Of a DNA stretch of 64,000 bases, positions 37,759-46,720 are shown piece after piece. The notes beneath the pieces were generated by a model. That model had not been told where the DNA came from and did no database searches. It saw only the letters and a program-made list of their open reading frames with translations. Both the position numbers and the translations under genes were made by a program. Location: contig NZ_QJRH01000067.1 of assembly GCF_003254545.1 (NCBI RefSeq), positions 124,001-188,000 on the forward strand, in the 5' to 3' direction. Origin of the DNA: Flavobacterium tistrianum. GTDB lineage: Bacteria > Bacteroidota > Bacteroidia > Flavobacteriales > Flavobacteriaceae. The stretch's first letter is position 1. Each line of letters begins with the position of its first letter.

Positions 37759-38055
37759 ATGAAAAAATTATTTTTATCAGCCGCAATTGTTTTAGGAAGT
37801 TTAACTTCATTCGCTTCAACTACACAAGTAACAAATACAATCGTAAAAACGATTTCTATTGAAGACGAATACACTGAAATCAAATTAGAAGAATTACCAG
37901 TTGCTATTACTGACGCTTTGAAAAAGGCATATCCAGAAGCGGTAATTACTAAAGCATACAAAAACGAAAAAGCACAGTACAAACTTGATGTAACTGTTGG
38001 CGACAAAGTTGGAAATCTTTTCGCAAATGCAGACGGAACTTGGATTAAACAATAA
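37759..38055 (+). CDS. PepSY-like small exported protein, copy 1 of 5
   Basis: 98 residues: signal peptide (about 1-21, MKKLFLSAAIVLGSLTSFAS) and a single beta-alpha-beta unit with L(E/Q)xLPVAITDALKKAYPEA...KAYKNEKAQYKLDVTV, the pattern of periplasmic PepSY-like (DUF2874-type) domains. It probably acts as an extracytoplasmic binding or inhibitory domain. First of five tandem paralogues and closest to copy 2 (both end with GNLFANADGTWIK). Ligand unknown. Confidence 0.82.
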   Translation: MKKLFLSAAIVLGSLTSFASTTQVTNTIVKTISIEDEYTEIKLEELPVAITDALKKAYPEAVITKAYKNEKAQYKLDVTVGDKVGNLFANADGTWIKQ

Positions 38056-38131
38056 TCTTAAAACTAAGGTCTTGTGAAAATCCGGATCAAGAATACTAAG
38101 ATCAAATTAACTATATTAAAAAACAACTATC

Positions 38132-38428
38132 ATGAAAAATTTATTTTTATCAGCCGCAATCGTTTTGGGAGGTTTAACATCATTTGCTTCAACTTCGCCA
38201 ATTTCAAATACAATCGTAAAAACAATCTCTATCCAAGATGATTATACAGAAATTAAATTGGAAGAACTTCCAACAGCAGTAACAGATGCTCTTAAAAAAG
38301 CTTATCCAGATGCTGTGCTTTCTAAAGCATTTAAAAACACAAAATCTGAATACAAGCTTGAAGTAACTGTTGGAGATAAAACAGGAAATCTTTTTGCTAA
38401 TGCAGACGGAACTTGGATTAAAAAATAA
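38132..38428 (+). CDS. PepSY-like small exported protein, copy 2 of 5
   Basis: 98 residues, nearly the same as copy 1 in the signal peptide (MKNLFLSAAIVLGGLTSFAS), core (LEELPTAVTDALKKAYPDA) and C-terminus (NLFANADGTWIKK). A 76-bp spacer separates it from copy 1; the high identity indicates a recent duplication. Confidence 0.82.
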   Translation: MKNLFLSAAIVLGGLTSFASTSPISNTIVKTISIQDDYTEIKLEELPTAVTDALKKAYPDAVLSKAFKNTKSEYKLEVTVGDKTGNLFANADGTWIKK

Positions 38429-38454
38429 TTAAGTCTAACCCTTAAACTATAACT

Positions 38455-38745
38455 ATGAAAAAGTTAATCTTATCGGCAGCAATTGTCTTAGGCAGTTTGT
38501 CGATGCATGCAGAAACCACTGCTGTAACAAACCCGATGGTACAGACAGTTAATGATCAGGATGGATATAAAGAAGTAGACGGAGTTCCGGCAGCTGTAAA
38601 GAAAGGCTTAGATGAAGCTTATCCTGGTGTAGTGCTTGAAAAAGCATGGGTAAATGAAAAAAAGGAGTATAAAATTGAGATAACCGTTCGAGGAGAAAAA
38701 TCGATCGTTTATACAGATGCTTCTGGTAATATTCTTAAAAAATAA
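38455..38745 (+). CDS. PepSY-like small exported protein, copy 3 of 5
   Basis: 96 residues with signal peptide (ends SMHA) and the core VPAAVKKGLDEAYPGVVLEK. More acidic before the core and with a TDASGNILKK ending, so it groups with copy 4. The 26-bp spacer suggests cotranscription. Confidence 0.8.
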   Translation: MKKLILSAAIVLGSLSMHAETTAVTNPMVQTVNDQDGYKEVDGVPAAVKKGLDEAYPGVVLEKAWVNEKKEYKIEITVRGEKSIVYTDASGNILKK

Positions 38746-38762
38746 TTTAAACCACAAATATT

Positions 38763-39056
38763 ATGAAAAAGTTAGTTTTATCAGCAGCGATTGTTTTAGG
38801 AAGTCTTTCAGTAAATGCTGCAGTTCTTCCAGCAATCTCAATTACTCAATCAGTAATTTTTCAAGATGCATTTACTGAAGTAGCCGCAGACCAAATACCG
38901 GCAGCGGTGAAATCTACAGTTGAAAAATCGTTTCCAAATACTAAGCTAGAAAAAGCTTATAAAAACGATAAAAACGAGTACAAACTTGAAATTTCAAGTG
39001 GAGACAAAAAGTACACCATTTTTACGGATGCTTCTGGTAATATCATCAAGAAATAA
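38763..39056 (+). CDS. PepSY-like small exported protein, copy 4 of 5
   Basis: 97 residues, signal peptide ending SVNAA, core IPAAVKSTVEKSFPNTKLEK and C-terminus FTDASGNIIKK. It lies 17 bp after copy 3 and is of the same subfamily. Confidence 0.8.
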   Translation: MKKLVLSAAIVLGSLSVNAAVLPAISITQSVIFQDAFTEVAADQIPAAVKSTVEKSFPNTKLEKAYKNDKNEYKLEISSGDKKYTIFTDASGNIIKK

Positions 39057-39071
39057 TCAAAAATCAGCATC

Positions 39072-39368
39072 ATGAAAAAATTAATCTTATCGGCAATAGT
39101 GGTTTTAGGAACAATGTCTATACATGCAAATGTATTGCCTGTTTCCCAAAATGCTAAAGCAACTGTAACAATTCAGACAGAATATACAGAAGTTACAGTA
39201 GATGCTGTGCCTGCAGCTGTAAAAACAGCCTTGCAGACCGCTTATCCGGGAGCGAAACTGGACAAAGCATTTGTAAACGAAAAAAAAGAGTATAAACTCG
39301 AAATATCAGTTGGAGACCAGAAGGCTACTGTTTACTCAGATGTCAATGGGAACTGGTTGAAGATATAA
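39072..39368 (+). CDS. PepSY-like small exported protein, copy 5 of 5
   Basis: 98 residues, signal peptide ending SIHA, core VPAAVKTALQTAYPGAKLDK and C-terminus YSDVNGNWLKI, intermediate between the two subfamilies. Lies 15 bp after copy 4 and is followed by a strong terminator, which ends the array. Confidence 0.8.
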   Translation: MKKLILSAIVVLGTMSIHANVLPVSQNAKATVTIQTEYTEVTVDAVPAAVKTALQTAYPGAKLDKAFVNEKKEYKLEISVGDQKATVYSDVNGNWLKI

Positions 39369-39399
39369 ATTAGGTGAATTTAGATTTATGTTTTTGGTG

Positions 39400-39434
39400 A
39401 AAAAGAGATTGCGTCGTGCAATCTCTTTTTTTTT
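39400..39434 (+). terminator. Terminator of the PepSY-like array
   Basis: AAAAGAGATTGC (39401-39412) pairs with GCAATCTCTTTT (39418-39429), followed by more T. Confidence 0.88.
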
Positions 39435-39505
39435 ACATATTTTACATAATTTTATGAAATAACAAGTTTAATAATATTATTTTAGCAAAAAGTCCCTAAA
39501 AGCAG

Positions 39506-40867
39506 ATGCCGAAGATATTAGTAATAGAAGATGATATTGCGTTTTGTAAATTATTAGAAAAATTTCTAATCAAAAAAGCGTACGATGTAACGATAGCGTT
39601 CTCTGCCGCAGAAGCACGTGAAGCAGTTAAGAGCGAATCATTCGATTTGATTTTGACAGACCTTCGCTTGCCAGATTCTGACGGTATTGGATTGATGTCT
39701 GAATTTAAAAATTCGTATTCTCATATTCCAGTTATTTTAATGACAGGCTATTCTGATGTAAACACCGCAGTTAAAGCCATCAAAAATGGAGCGGCAGATT
39801 ATATTTCTAAACCGTTTAATCCAGATGAGGTTCTTTTGGTTATTACCAATGCACTGCAAGCTCCAAAAGTAGGAGCAGAAGAACAGTCTGAAATTCCAGA
39901 AAAAAAGAGGAAAACAGCGAAAAAGCCAGTTGCGACAGAAAATGAATTTGTTAAGGGAATTTCTGTAGCTTCAAAAAAACTTTTAGATCATATTCAATTG
40001 GTAAGCCCAACGGATATGTCTGTCCTGATTATTGGCGAAAGCGGAACAGGAAAAGAAATTATAGCAAAGAGCATTCATCAGCAGAGTAGAAGAAAAGATA
40101 ATAATTTTATTGCAGTAGATTGCGGAGCGATTCCGAAAGAATTGGCGGCGAGCGAATTTTTCGGCCATTTAAAAGGATCTTTTACTGGAGCAATCAGCGA
40201 TAAAAAAGGATATTTTGAAGCTGCTAATGGCGGAACTTTATTTTTGGACGAAATAGGAAATCTTTCATATGAAAATCAAATTCAGTTGTTGAGAGCGCTT
40301 CAGGAAAGAAAAATAAAACCTGTTGGAAGTAATAAAGAAATAAACGTCGATATACGCATTATTACGGCTACTAACGAAGATTTGCGCGAGGCAGTAAAAA
40401 ACGGCGATTTTAGAGAAGATTTATACCATAGAATCAACGAATTTTCTATTCAGTCACCATCTTTAAAAGATCGCGGTGAAGATTTAATGGTTTTTGCGGA
40501 TTATTTCCTTGAAAAAGCGAATCAGCAATTAGATAAAGATGTTATCGGATTTTCTCCAGAAGTAGTGTCAATTTTTCAGAATTACAGCTGGCCAGGAAAT
40601 TTACGCGAATTGCAAAATTGCGTAAAACGTGCTACTCTTTTAACTCGTGGCGAATTTATAGAAAGCGATGTGCTTCCGGCAGAATTTTTCCACATTCAAA
40701 AACAGGAATCTTCAGCAAATGAAGTTCTTTCATTATCTGAAAATGAAAAAGAAACGATTATTAGTGCCTTGTCTAGAACTCAGAACAATAAATCGGAAGC
40801 GGCAAAACTGCTGAAAATTACCAGAAAGACTCTTTACAATAAATTGAAACAATATAATATTGAGTAA
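39506..40867 (+). CDS. Sigma-54-dependent response regulator (NtrC/ZraR type)
   Basis: 453 residues: a receiver domain (1-120) with phospho-acceptor Asp52 in LILTDLRLPDSDG and Lys102 in SKPF, an AAA+ domain (about 150-385) with Walker A GESGTGKE (177-184), the sigma-54 contact loop GSFTGA (224-229) and Walker B LFLDEIG, and a Fis-type HTH at the C-terminus (NKSEAAKLLKITRKTLYNKL). It activates sigma-54 promoters after phosphorylation. Convergent with the hybrid kinase 27 bp away, its probable partner. Confidence 0.93.
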   Translation: MPKILVIEDDIAFCKLLEKFLIKKAYDVTIAFSAAEAREAVKSESFDLILTDLRLPDSDGIGLMSEFKNSYSHIPVILMTGYSDVNTAVKAIKNGAADYISKPFNPDEVLLVITNALQAPKVGAEEQSEIPEKKRKTAKKPVATENEFVKGISVASKKLLDHIQLVSPTDMSVLIIGESGTGKEIIAKSIHQQSRRKDNNFIAVDCGAIPKELAASEFFGHLKGSFTGAISDKKGYFEAANGGTLFLDEIGNLSYENQIQLLRALQERKIKPVGSNKEINVDIRIITATNEDLREAVKNGDFREDLYHRINEFSIQSPSLKDRGEDLMVFADYFLEKANQQLDKDVIGFSPEVVSIFQNYSWPGNLRELQNCVKRATLLTRGEFIESDVLPAEFFHIQKQESSANEVLSLSENEKETIISALSRTQNNKSEAAKLLKITRKTLYNKLKQYNIE

Positions 40868-40894
40868 AAAAGTACTTTTCTTGAAAGCAATATT

Positions 40895-43327
40895 TTAAAT
40901 TTCTTGCTTCAATTCCTTAAAAAGATTTTTTATTTTTCCGTCTAAATCTGAGAATGTTGTTTTTAGATCAATTGTGTCTAAATCTTCTTTTTCCAGATCC
41001 TTTAAAAGTTTGCCAATTTCGTTTGACTGAATTTGTTTGAACATTGGAGCGATACGATGTGCAATAGATTTTATTTCTTCATGATTTTGCTCTTGAACCG
41101 CAGTTTTTAAAAACTGAATATTTTCTAAAGTAGTTTCTATAAAAGATTTTAATACTTCTTTCAAGGCAGATTCATCTTGCCCTAAAAAGTCTTTCAAAGT
41201 TTCTAAAGAATACAGTTGAGAACTATTTTTGTTTACACTTTCTGTAGATTCGGTTACAAGAACTTCTTCATGATCTAAAATATGCTGAATAGTTTCTAGT
41301 AAAATTTTTGGCGAATAAGGTTTCTTTACAACTGTTGTAAAACCAGCATTTTTATAAACTGAAAGATCAAGGTCTGTTCTTCCGGTAAGTGCAATTACAG
41401 GCTGATTTTTAAAGATACTTTCTGGAAGTTCGCGAAGTTTTTCTAAAAATTGGAATCCGTCAATTTCTGGCATTTGAATATCAGTAATTACAAAATCGAA
41501 AGGTGTACTCTTGAGTGTTTCCAAAGCTTTCGCTGGATTGGTAAACGAAAATACCTGATGCTTTTCTTGTTTTAAAACACCACTCGTCAAATTCAAAAGA
41601 TTTATATCGTCATCAACAACAATAAAAGTTTGTTTTTTGGTGCTTTTTGATGGCTTACTTTTGATTTCAATATTTCCTTGACTGCTATCAAATAGTAACG
41701 GTAATTGAATAATAAATGTACTTCCTTTTCCAAAAATGCTTTCTAAACTTAAACTTCCTCCCAGAATAGAAATAATCTTTTGGCAGATGGATAATCCTAA
41801 ACCGGTTCCGCCATATTTCTTTTCAATGCCTTCGTTTGCTTGTGCAAATTCTTCAAAAACCAATTTCTGATTGGCTTTTTCTATTCCGATTCCAGTATCT
41901 TGAATTGAAATAGTAAAAGACTGGTCCTCATTCGCGTAAGCGGCAATTCGAATATGACCTTCTTCGGTAAACTTATAAGCGTTTCCAATAATGTTAGTCA
42001 GGATTTGCTTTAAGCGAAAAGGATCTCCAACAATTCGTTGCTGAAATTGGTCGTCTACATTGATAATAAGATCAATATCTTTTTGTTTGTAAACTGTTTG
42101 AATATTTCGGGCAACATCTTCAATAATCTCAGGTAATGAGAATGGAACTTTTTCTATAGAGATTTTCCCTGCTTCGATCTGAGAAAAATCCAACAAATCC
42201 TGAACGAGCTGCGTGATATATTCAGACGAATTTTTTATGTTTTTGACGAAATACGATTGCTTGGTATTGACATCTGAATTGCCCAAAAGTTCGGAATAGC
42301 CCACAATAGTGCTCAAAGGGGTTTTTAAATCGTGGCTTACTGTCGAAATTAATTGTTCGCGGCTTTTCAGCAGATTTTTAGTTTTAAAATTCGCAATTTC
42401 CAGCTGTTTCTTATATAATTGAGATTTTGAATAATCGCTGACAATTAGAATTGAAAAGAAAACAGTCAGCAACAAACCGATAACAGCAGAAGCCGTTACA
42501 ATTTCGTTGACTCTTTTTAATGATTTTTCTTTTAATGAATTGTTTTTTATCGAATTGATGATGATTTCTCGTTCGATAATTCGAAGTATTTTTCTAAGCT
42601 GATCCGAAATCGCGATTTCATTTTGAAGCAGTTTATTTTCTTCAAAATTCAAAGATTCTTTCTTCTTTTCGGCTTTTAGTTTTACAGAACTTAAAAGTTT
42701 TTTGGAATTGGCTAAAATTGAATCTGAAGCTTTTTTGCTCAGCGTATTGGTGCTGTCATCTGGAATATTCGAATTTAAATAATCGACATAACGTTGTAGA
42801 ACACTTCGCTGGTAACTTCCTAATTGATTCGGGTTTTTTGTAAAATCCTGAAGTTCCAATTTTCTAAGGTTAAACTCCATTTTGGTGATTTCATCAATCG
42901 CATTATTTACAGAAGTTTCATCATCAGCTTTATTTTTGATTTCTCTTAATTGTTTGATGTTTTCTGTCTTTTCGGCCAAGAAATAGGTAACACTATCCAA
43001 AAGTTTTTTTTGGTATTCTGTAGTAACAATTTGTTTTAAAGTATCGATACGTTTGCGAAGAGAATCGGTTTCGATAAGATAATTTTTAAAATCTTTTTCG
43101 GAGTTATTTTGAATGGTTTGCCTTGCTAAACTTTCAGTTTTATAAACATTTGAATATAATTTACTAACTCTAAGAATTTTGGTTTTTTCTAAAGCAATTT
43201 TATCTTCCAGTTTGTTATAAACAACATTTTCAGAATAAAGAAACCATCCAACTGTAACAACCAAAGCCAGTAATGCAACATAGCTGAATAAAACTTTGAT
43301 TGCGGTGTAGCTTCTTTTTGTCTCCAT
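40895..43327 (-). CDS. Hybrid sensor histidine kinase with receiver and Hpt domains
   Basis: 810 residues. TM1 at about 12-30, a long helical periplasmic sensor (about 31-275), and TM2 at about 277-300. The HisKA domain has the phosphorylated His in VSHDLKTPLS, and the HATPase has N-box IIGNAYKFTEEG, DTGIGIEKANQ and GGTGLGLSI. A receiver follows with DFVITDIQMPEIDG and KKPYSP. A C-terminal Hpt domain has its His in SIAHRIAPMF. It runs a full His-Asp-His relay that could end on the neighbouring sigma-54 regulator. The periplasmic ligand is unknown. Confidence 0.92.
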   Translation of the reverse strand: METKRSYTAIKVLFSYVALLALVVTVGWFLYSENVVYNKLEDKIALEKTKILRVSKLYSNVYKTESLARQTIQNNSEKDFKNYLIETDSLRKRIDTLKQIVTTEYQKKLLDSVTYFLAEKTENIKQLREIKNKADDETSVNNAIDEITKMEFNLRKLELQDFTKNPNQLGSYQRSVLQRYVDYLNSNIPDDSTNTLSKKASDSILANSKKLLSSVKLKAEKKKESLNFEENKLLQNEIAISDQLRKILRIIEREIIINSIKNNSLKEKSLKRVNEIVTASAVIGLLLTVFFSILIVSDYSKSQLYKKQLEIANFKTKNLLKSREQLISTVSHDLKTPLSTIVGYSELLGNSDVNTKQSYFVKNIKNSSEYITQLVQDLLDFSQIEAGKISIEKVPFSLPEIIEDVARNIQTVYKQKDIDLIINVDDQFQQRIVGDPFRLKQILTNIIGNAYKFTEEGHIRIAAYANEDQSFTISIQDTGIGIEKANQKLVFEEFAQANEGIEKKYGGTGLGLSICQKIISILGGSLSLESIFGKGSTFIIQLPLLFDSSQGNIEIKSKPSKSTKKQTFIVVDDDINLLNLTSGVLKQEKHQVFSFTNPAKALETLKSTPFDFVITDIQMPEIDGFQFLEKLRELPESIFKNQPVIALTGRTDLDLSVYKNAGFTTVVKKPYSPKILLETIQHILDHEEVLVTESTESVNKNSSQLYSLETLKDFLGQDESALKEVLKSFIETTLENIQFLKTAVQEQNHEEIKSIAHRIAPMFKQIQSNEIGKLLKDLEKEDLDTIDLKTTFSDLDGKIKNLFKELKQEI

Positions 43328-43446
43328 ATTTTGCTTAAAAGATTTGGGAATTCGGGATTATTAAAACATTGCAATTTATCTAAAAAAATCTGTTTTTGGA
43401 AGAGTAAATCTATCCAATATGTTATATAATTGTAAGGTCTGAAAAC

Positions 43447-43484
43447 AAAAACAGCCATAGATTATATAAATCTACGGCTGTAAA
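43447..43484 (-). terminator. Terminator of the S9 peptidase gene
   Basis: ACAGCCATAGATT (43451-43463) pairs with AATCTACGGCTGT (43469-43481), one mismatch. On the minus strand the hairpin is followed by TTTTTGTTTT, just past the stop at 43501. Confidence 0.78.
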
Positions 43485-43500
43485 ATATTGTTTTTAGGTG

Positions 43501-45402
43501 TTACAAAGTTTCATCTAACCATTTGAAGAATTCACCCTGCCAAACCTGAGCATTTTGTGGTTTTAAAACCCAGTGATTTTCGTCTGGGAAATACACAAAT
43601 CTACTTTTGATTCCTCTTAATTGAGCTGCTTGAAAAGCCTCTTGTCCTTGTCCGATTGGCACACGGAAATCTTTTCCGCCTTGGAAAATCAAAATTGGTT
43701 TATTCCAGTTCTGAACCAAAGTTGCAGGATTAAAAGTAGTATAAGCTTTTTGAGCTACAGCATTATCTTTTTCCCAGTAAGGTCCGCCAAAATCCCAGTT
43801 ATTAAAGAAAACTTCTTCAGTAGTTCCTAACATAGAAACGGTATTGAAAACTCCATCGTGAGCTATAAAAGTTTTGAAACGGTTTTTGTGAATGCCAGCT
43901 AAATAAAATACAGAATATCCTCCGTAACTAGCACCAACGCAACCTAAACGGCTTTTGTCAACATAACTCTCTTTTGCCACATCATCAATTGCAGATAGGT
44001 AATCGTCCATAACTTGTCCACCCCAATCTTTACTGATTTGTTCGTTCCATTCAACACCGTGTCCTGGCATACCGCGACGGTTTGGCGCAACAACTACATA
44101 ACCTTTTGCTGCCATTAAAGAAAAATTCCAACGGAAAGAATACGATTGTGTCAATGCACTTTGTGGTCCTCCTTGACAGAACAACAAAGTTGGGTATTTT
44201 TTAGAAGCATCAAAATTTGGAGGTAAGATTACCCAAACCAACATTTTTTTACCATCAGTTGAAGTAACGTAACGTTTTTCGGTTTTGCTTAATGCTAAAG
44301 TTTTATATGTATCTGTGTTAATGTTTGATAATTGTTTCCAAGTATTTTTCTTCAAATTGAAAGAATAGATTTCACCAGCATGATTCATGTCTGTTCTGGT
44401 AACGATAATATCATCACCTGAGAAACCAATTAAATCATTCACATCAAAATCTCCATTTGTCAATTGACGAACGTTGATTGCGATTTTAGTTAAACCTGGA
44501 AAATTAACTGAGAAAAGTTGTTTTGTTCCGTCAATCGGAGCCACAAAAAATACAGTTCTTCCGTCTTTACTCCAGATAAAATTATCTACAGTTCCGTCCC
44601 AGTTTGCTGTTAAGTTTGTTTTGATTCCTTTAAACTCAACAATAATATCGTTTTTATCAGACTCATAACCGTCGCGTTTCATTTGCAGCCAAGATAAATT
44701 TCCTGTTGGAGAAAATTGTGGAGTAGTATCATAACCTAAATTTCCTTCGGTTTTATTTGTTGTTTTTTGAGTTTCTAAATTATACTCATAAATATCTGTG
44801 TTTGTAGAAATAGCATAAGCAGTTCCTGCTTTTTTCTTGCAAACGTAGAAAATGCTTTTGCTGTCTGGCGACCAGATATAATCTTCGTCACCACCAAAAG
44901 GCTTTTGCGGAGAATCGAAAGTTTCACCTTTCATGATGTCGGTTCCTTGCGCTCCGTCTTTGTTTTCTTTATAAAAAACATGATTAAATTTTCCTTCGTT
45001 CCAAGTATCCCAGTGACGGTAATCTAAACCATCATAAATTTGAGCGTCAGATTTTGTTAGACTTGGGTAGAAATCTTTACCCAAAACTTTATCAATTTTT
45101 ACTTCTTCATTGTAAACGATAAATTTTCCATCAGGCGAAATGTTTTTATCAGCCAAAATTTCTTTAGTGTCTTTAATTTCGGTTGCATTTCCTCCAGTTA
45201 CAGGAATTGTGTAAATTTTAGAAGTCGATTTATTTTCTTCTACAGAAGGAGTTGAAACTTTAAAAACGACATTTTTTGCATCTTTAGAAATGCCAAGAGG
45301 TGTCACTCTTCCTAATTTCCATAACAATTCTGGAGACATAACATTCTGTCCGATAGCGTTCAAACTCATCATTATTAAGGTTGTTAATACTAGTTTTTTC
45401 AT
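43501..45402 (-). CDS. Prolyl oligopeptidase family (S9) serine peptidase, exported
   Basis: 633-residue exported peptidase of the dipeptidyl/acylaminoacyl type. Signal peptide (MKKLVLTTLIMMSLNAIGQN), a seven-bladed beta-propeller (about 25-370) with repeated DG/SPD turns (SPDGKFIVYN, SPDSKSIFYV), then the alpha/beta hydrolase domain with Ser492 (GASYGGYS), Asp578 (GGKDFRVP) and His610 (PDENHW). It probably cleaves oligopeptides in the periplasm. ATG 45402 is preferred over a TTG two codons earlier. Confidence 0.92.
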   Translation of the reverse strand: MKKLVLTTLIMMSLNAIGQNVMSPELLWKLGRVTPLGISKDAKNVVFKVSTPSVEENKSTSKIYTIPVTGGNATEIKDTKEILADKNISPDGKFIVYNEEVKIDKVLGKDFYPSLTKSDAQIYDGLDYRHWDTWNEGKFNHVFYKENKDGAQGTDIMKGETFDSPQKPFGGDEDYIWSPDSKSIFYVCKKKAGTAYAISTNTDIYEYNLETQKTTNKTEGNLGYDTTPQFSPTGNLSWLQMKRDGYESDKNDIIVEFKGIKTNLTANWDGTVDNFIWSKDGRTVFFVAPIDGTKQLFSVNFPGLTKIAINVRQLTNGDFDVNDLIGFSGDDIIVTRTDMNHAGEIYSFNLKKNTWKQLSNINTDTYKTLALSKTEKRYVTSTDGKKMLVWVILPPNFDASKKYPTLLFCQGGPQSALTQSYSFRWNFSLMAAKGYVVVAPNRRGMPGHGVEWNEQISKDWGGQVMDDYLSAIDDVAKESYVDKSRLGCVGASYGGYSVFYLAGIHKNRFKTFIAHDGVFNTVSMLGTTEEVFFNNWDFGGPYWEKDNAVAQKAYTTFNPATLVQNWNKPILIFQGGKDFRVPIGQGQEAFQAAQLRGIKSRFVYFPDENHWVLKPQNAQVWQGEFFKWLDETL

Positions 45403-45508
45403 AATCAAATTATTCTATTTTTTGTGGTGCTAAAAATACAACATTTAAAATCCAAGTTGTTAAATTCCAAATCCCAAAAAATGTTAAAATTCTGGGTTAA
45501 GTTTTTCC

Positions 45509-45570
45509 GCCACGAATTCACGAATTTTTATTCTCAAAGATTATCAAAAAATAATCCGTGAATTTGTGGC
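45509..45570. repeat. Imperfect inverted repeat, about 20-bp arms
   Basis: The arm starting GCCACGAATTCACG (45509-45528) matches the reverse complement of 45551-45570 at 17 of 20 positions. It shares the words GCCAC, GAATT and TTTGTGGC with the larger elements at 61101 and 61685, so it is probably a relative of the same family. Confidence 0.6.
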
Positions 45571-45607
45571 TATTAAAAAATCATTATTTTTATAAAAAAC
45601 TCTGAAG

Positions 45608-46720
45608 ATGGAACTAAGTTACTGGGAACTTAAAAATTGGTTTACGAATGTCGATTACACAATTGTCGGAAGTGGAATTGTTGGTTTGCATACAGCTTTA
45701 CGCTTACGCGAAAGATTTCCCACTGCTAAAATTTTGGTTCTCGAACGCGGCATGCTGCCACAAGGAGCAAGTACCAAAAATGCTGGTTTTGCTTGTTTCG
45801 GAAGTCTTTCTGAAATTATGGATGATCTAAAAACGCATTCTGAGGATGATGTTGTAGCGCTTATCGAAAAACGTTGGAAAGGTTTGCAATTACTTCGAAA
45901 AAGATTGGGAGATCAAGCAATTGATTTTAAGCCTCACGGCGGGTATGAATTGTTTTTGAAAGAAGACGAATTCGGATTTAATGAATGCATTTCTAAAATT
46001 CCGTTTATTAATGAAGTTTTAAAACCACTTTTCAAAGCAGAAGTTTTTTCGAAAGAAGTAGATCGTTTCGGATTTCAGAATATTCAGGAGTATTTAATTT
46101 TCAATCCGTTTGAAGCGCAGATTGATACAGGAAATATGATGCAGGAATTGCTGAAGCAGGCAATTTCGGCAGATATTTTAATCTTAAATCAGCAAACGGT
46201 AACTTCATATTTAGATGCAGGAAATTATGTCGAAGTAGTTTTAAATGATTTTAGTTTTAAAACACAAAAACTGCTTTTTGCAACCAATGGTTTTGCAGGA
46301 TCTTTGACAAACGGAGCGGTAAAACCAGCAAGAGCACAAGTGCTTATTACAGAGCCGATTCATAATTTAGATATCAAAGGAACGTTTCATTTAGATAGAG
46401 GTTATTATTATTTCAGAAATATTAATGATCGTATTTTATTAGGCGGAGGAAGAAATCTTGATTTTGAAGGTGAAACAACTACTGAATTTGGACAGACGAA
46501 AATTATTCAAAATAGATTGGAAGATTTACTGAAAAATGTAATTTTACCAAATCAGGATTTTCAGATTGCGCACCGATGGAGCGGTATCATGGGAATCGGA
46601 AATAGTAAGAATCCTGTCGTAAACCAGCTTTCTGAAAATGTATTCTGCGGAGTGCGTTTAGGCGGAATGGGAGTTGCGATAGGCAGTTTAATAGGAACAG
46701 AATTAGCAGATTTAATATAA
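45608..46720 (+). CDS. FAD-dependent oxidoreductase (glycine oxidase/DadA-like fold)
   Basis: 370-residue flavoprotein: dinucleotide fold TIVGSGIVGLHTALRLRERF (GxGxxG at 21-26), a second FAD-contacting Glu/Arg segment (VLERGMLPQGASTKNAG), and the C-terminal GVRLGGMGVAIGS of the DAO superfamily. It would oxidise an amine or amino acid; the substrate is unknown. The stop overlaps the ATG of mtgA by one base (TAATG), so the two are coupled although the functional link is unclear. Confidence 0.85.
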   Translation: MELSYWELKNWFTNVDYTIVGSGIVGLHTALRLRERFPTAKILVLERGMLPQGASTKNAGFACFGSLSEIMDDLKTHSEDDVVALIEKRWKGLQLLRKRLGDQAIDFKPHGGYELFLKEDEFGFNECISKIPFINEVLKPLFKAEVFSKEVDRFGFQNIQEYLIFNPFEAQIDTGNMMQELLKQAISADILILNQQTVTSYLDAGNYVEVVLNDFSFKTQKLLFATNGFAGSLTNGAVKPARAQVLITEPIHNLDIKGTFHLDRGYYYFRNINDRILLGGGRNLDFEGETTTEFGQTKIIQNRLEDLLKNVILPNQDFQIAHRWSGIMGIGNSKNPVVNQLSENVFCGVRLGGMGVAIGSLIGTELADLI

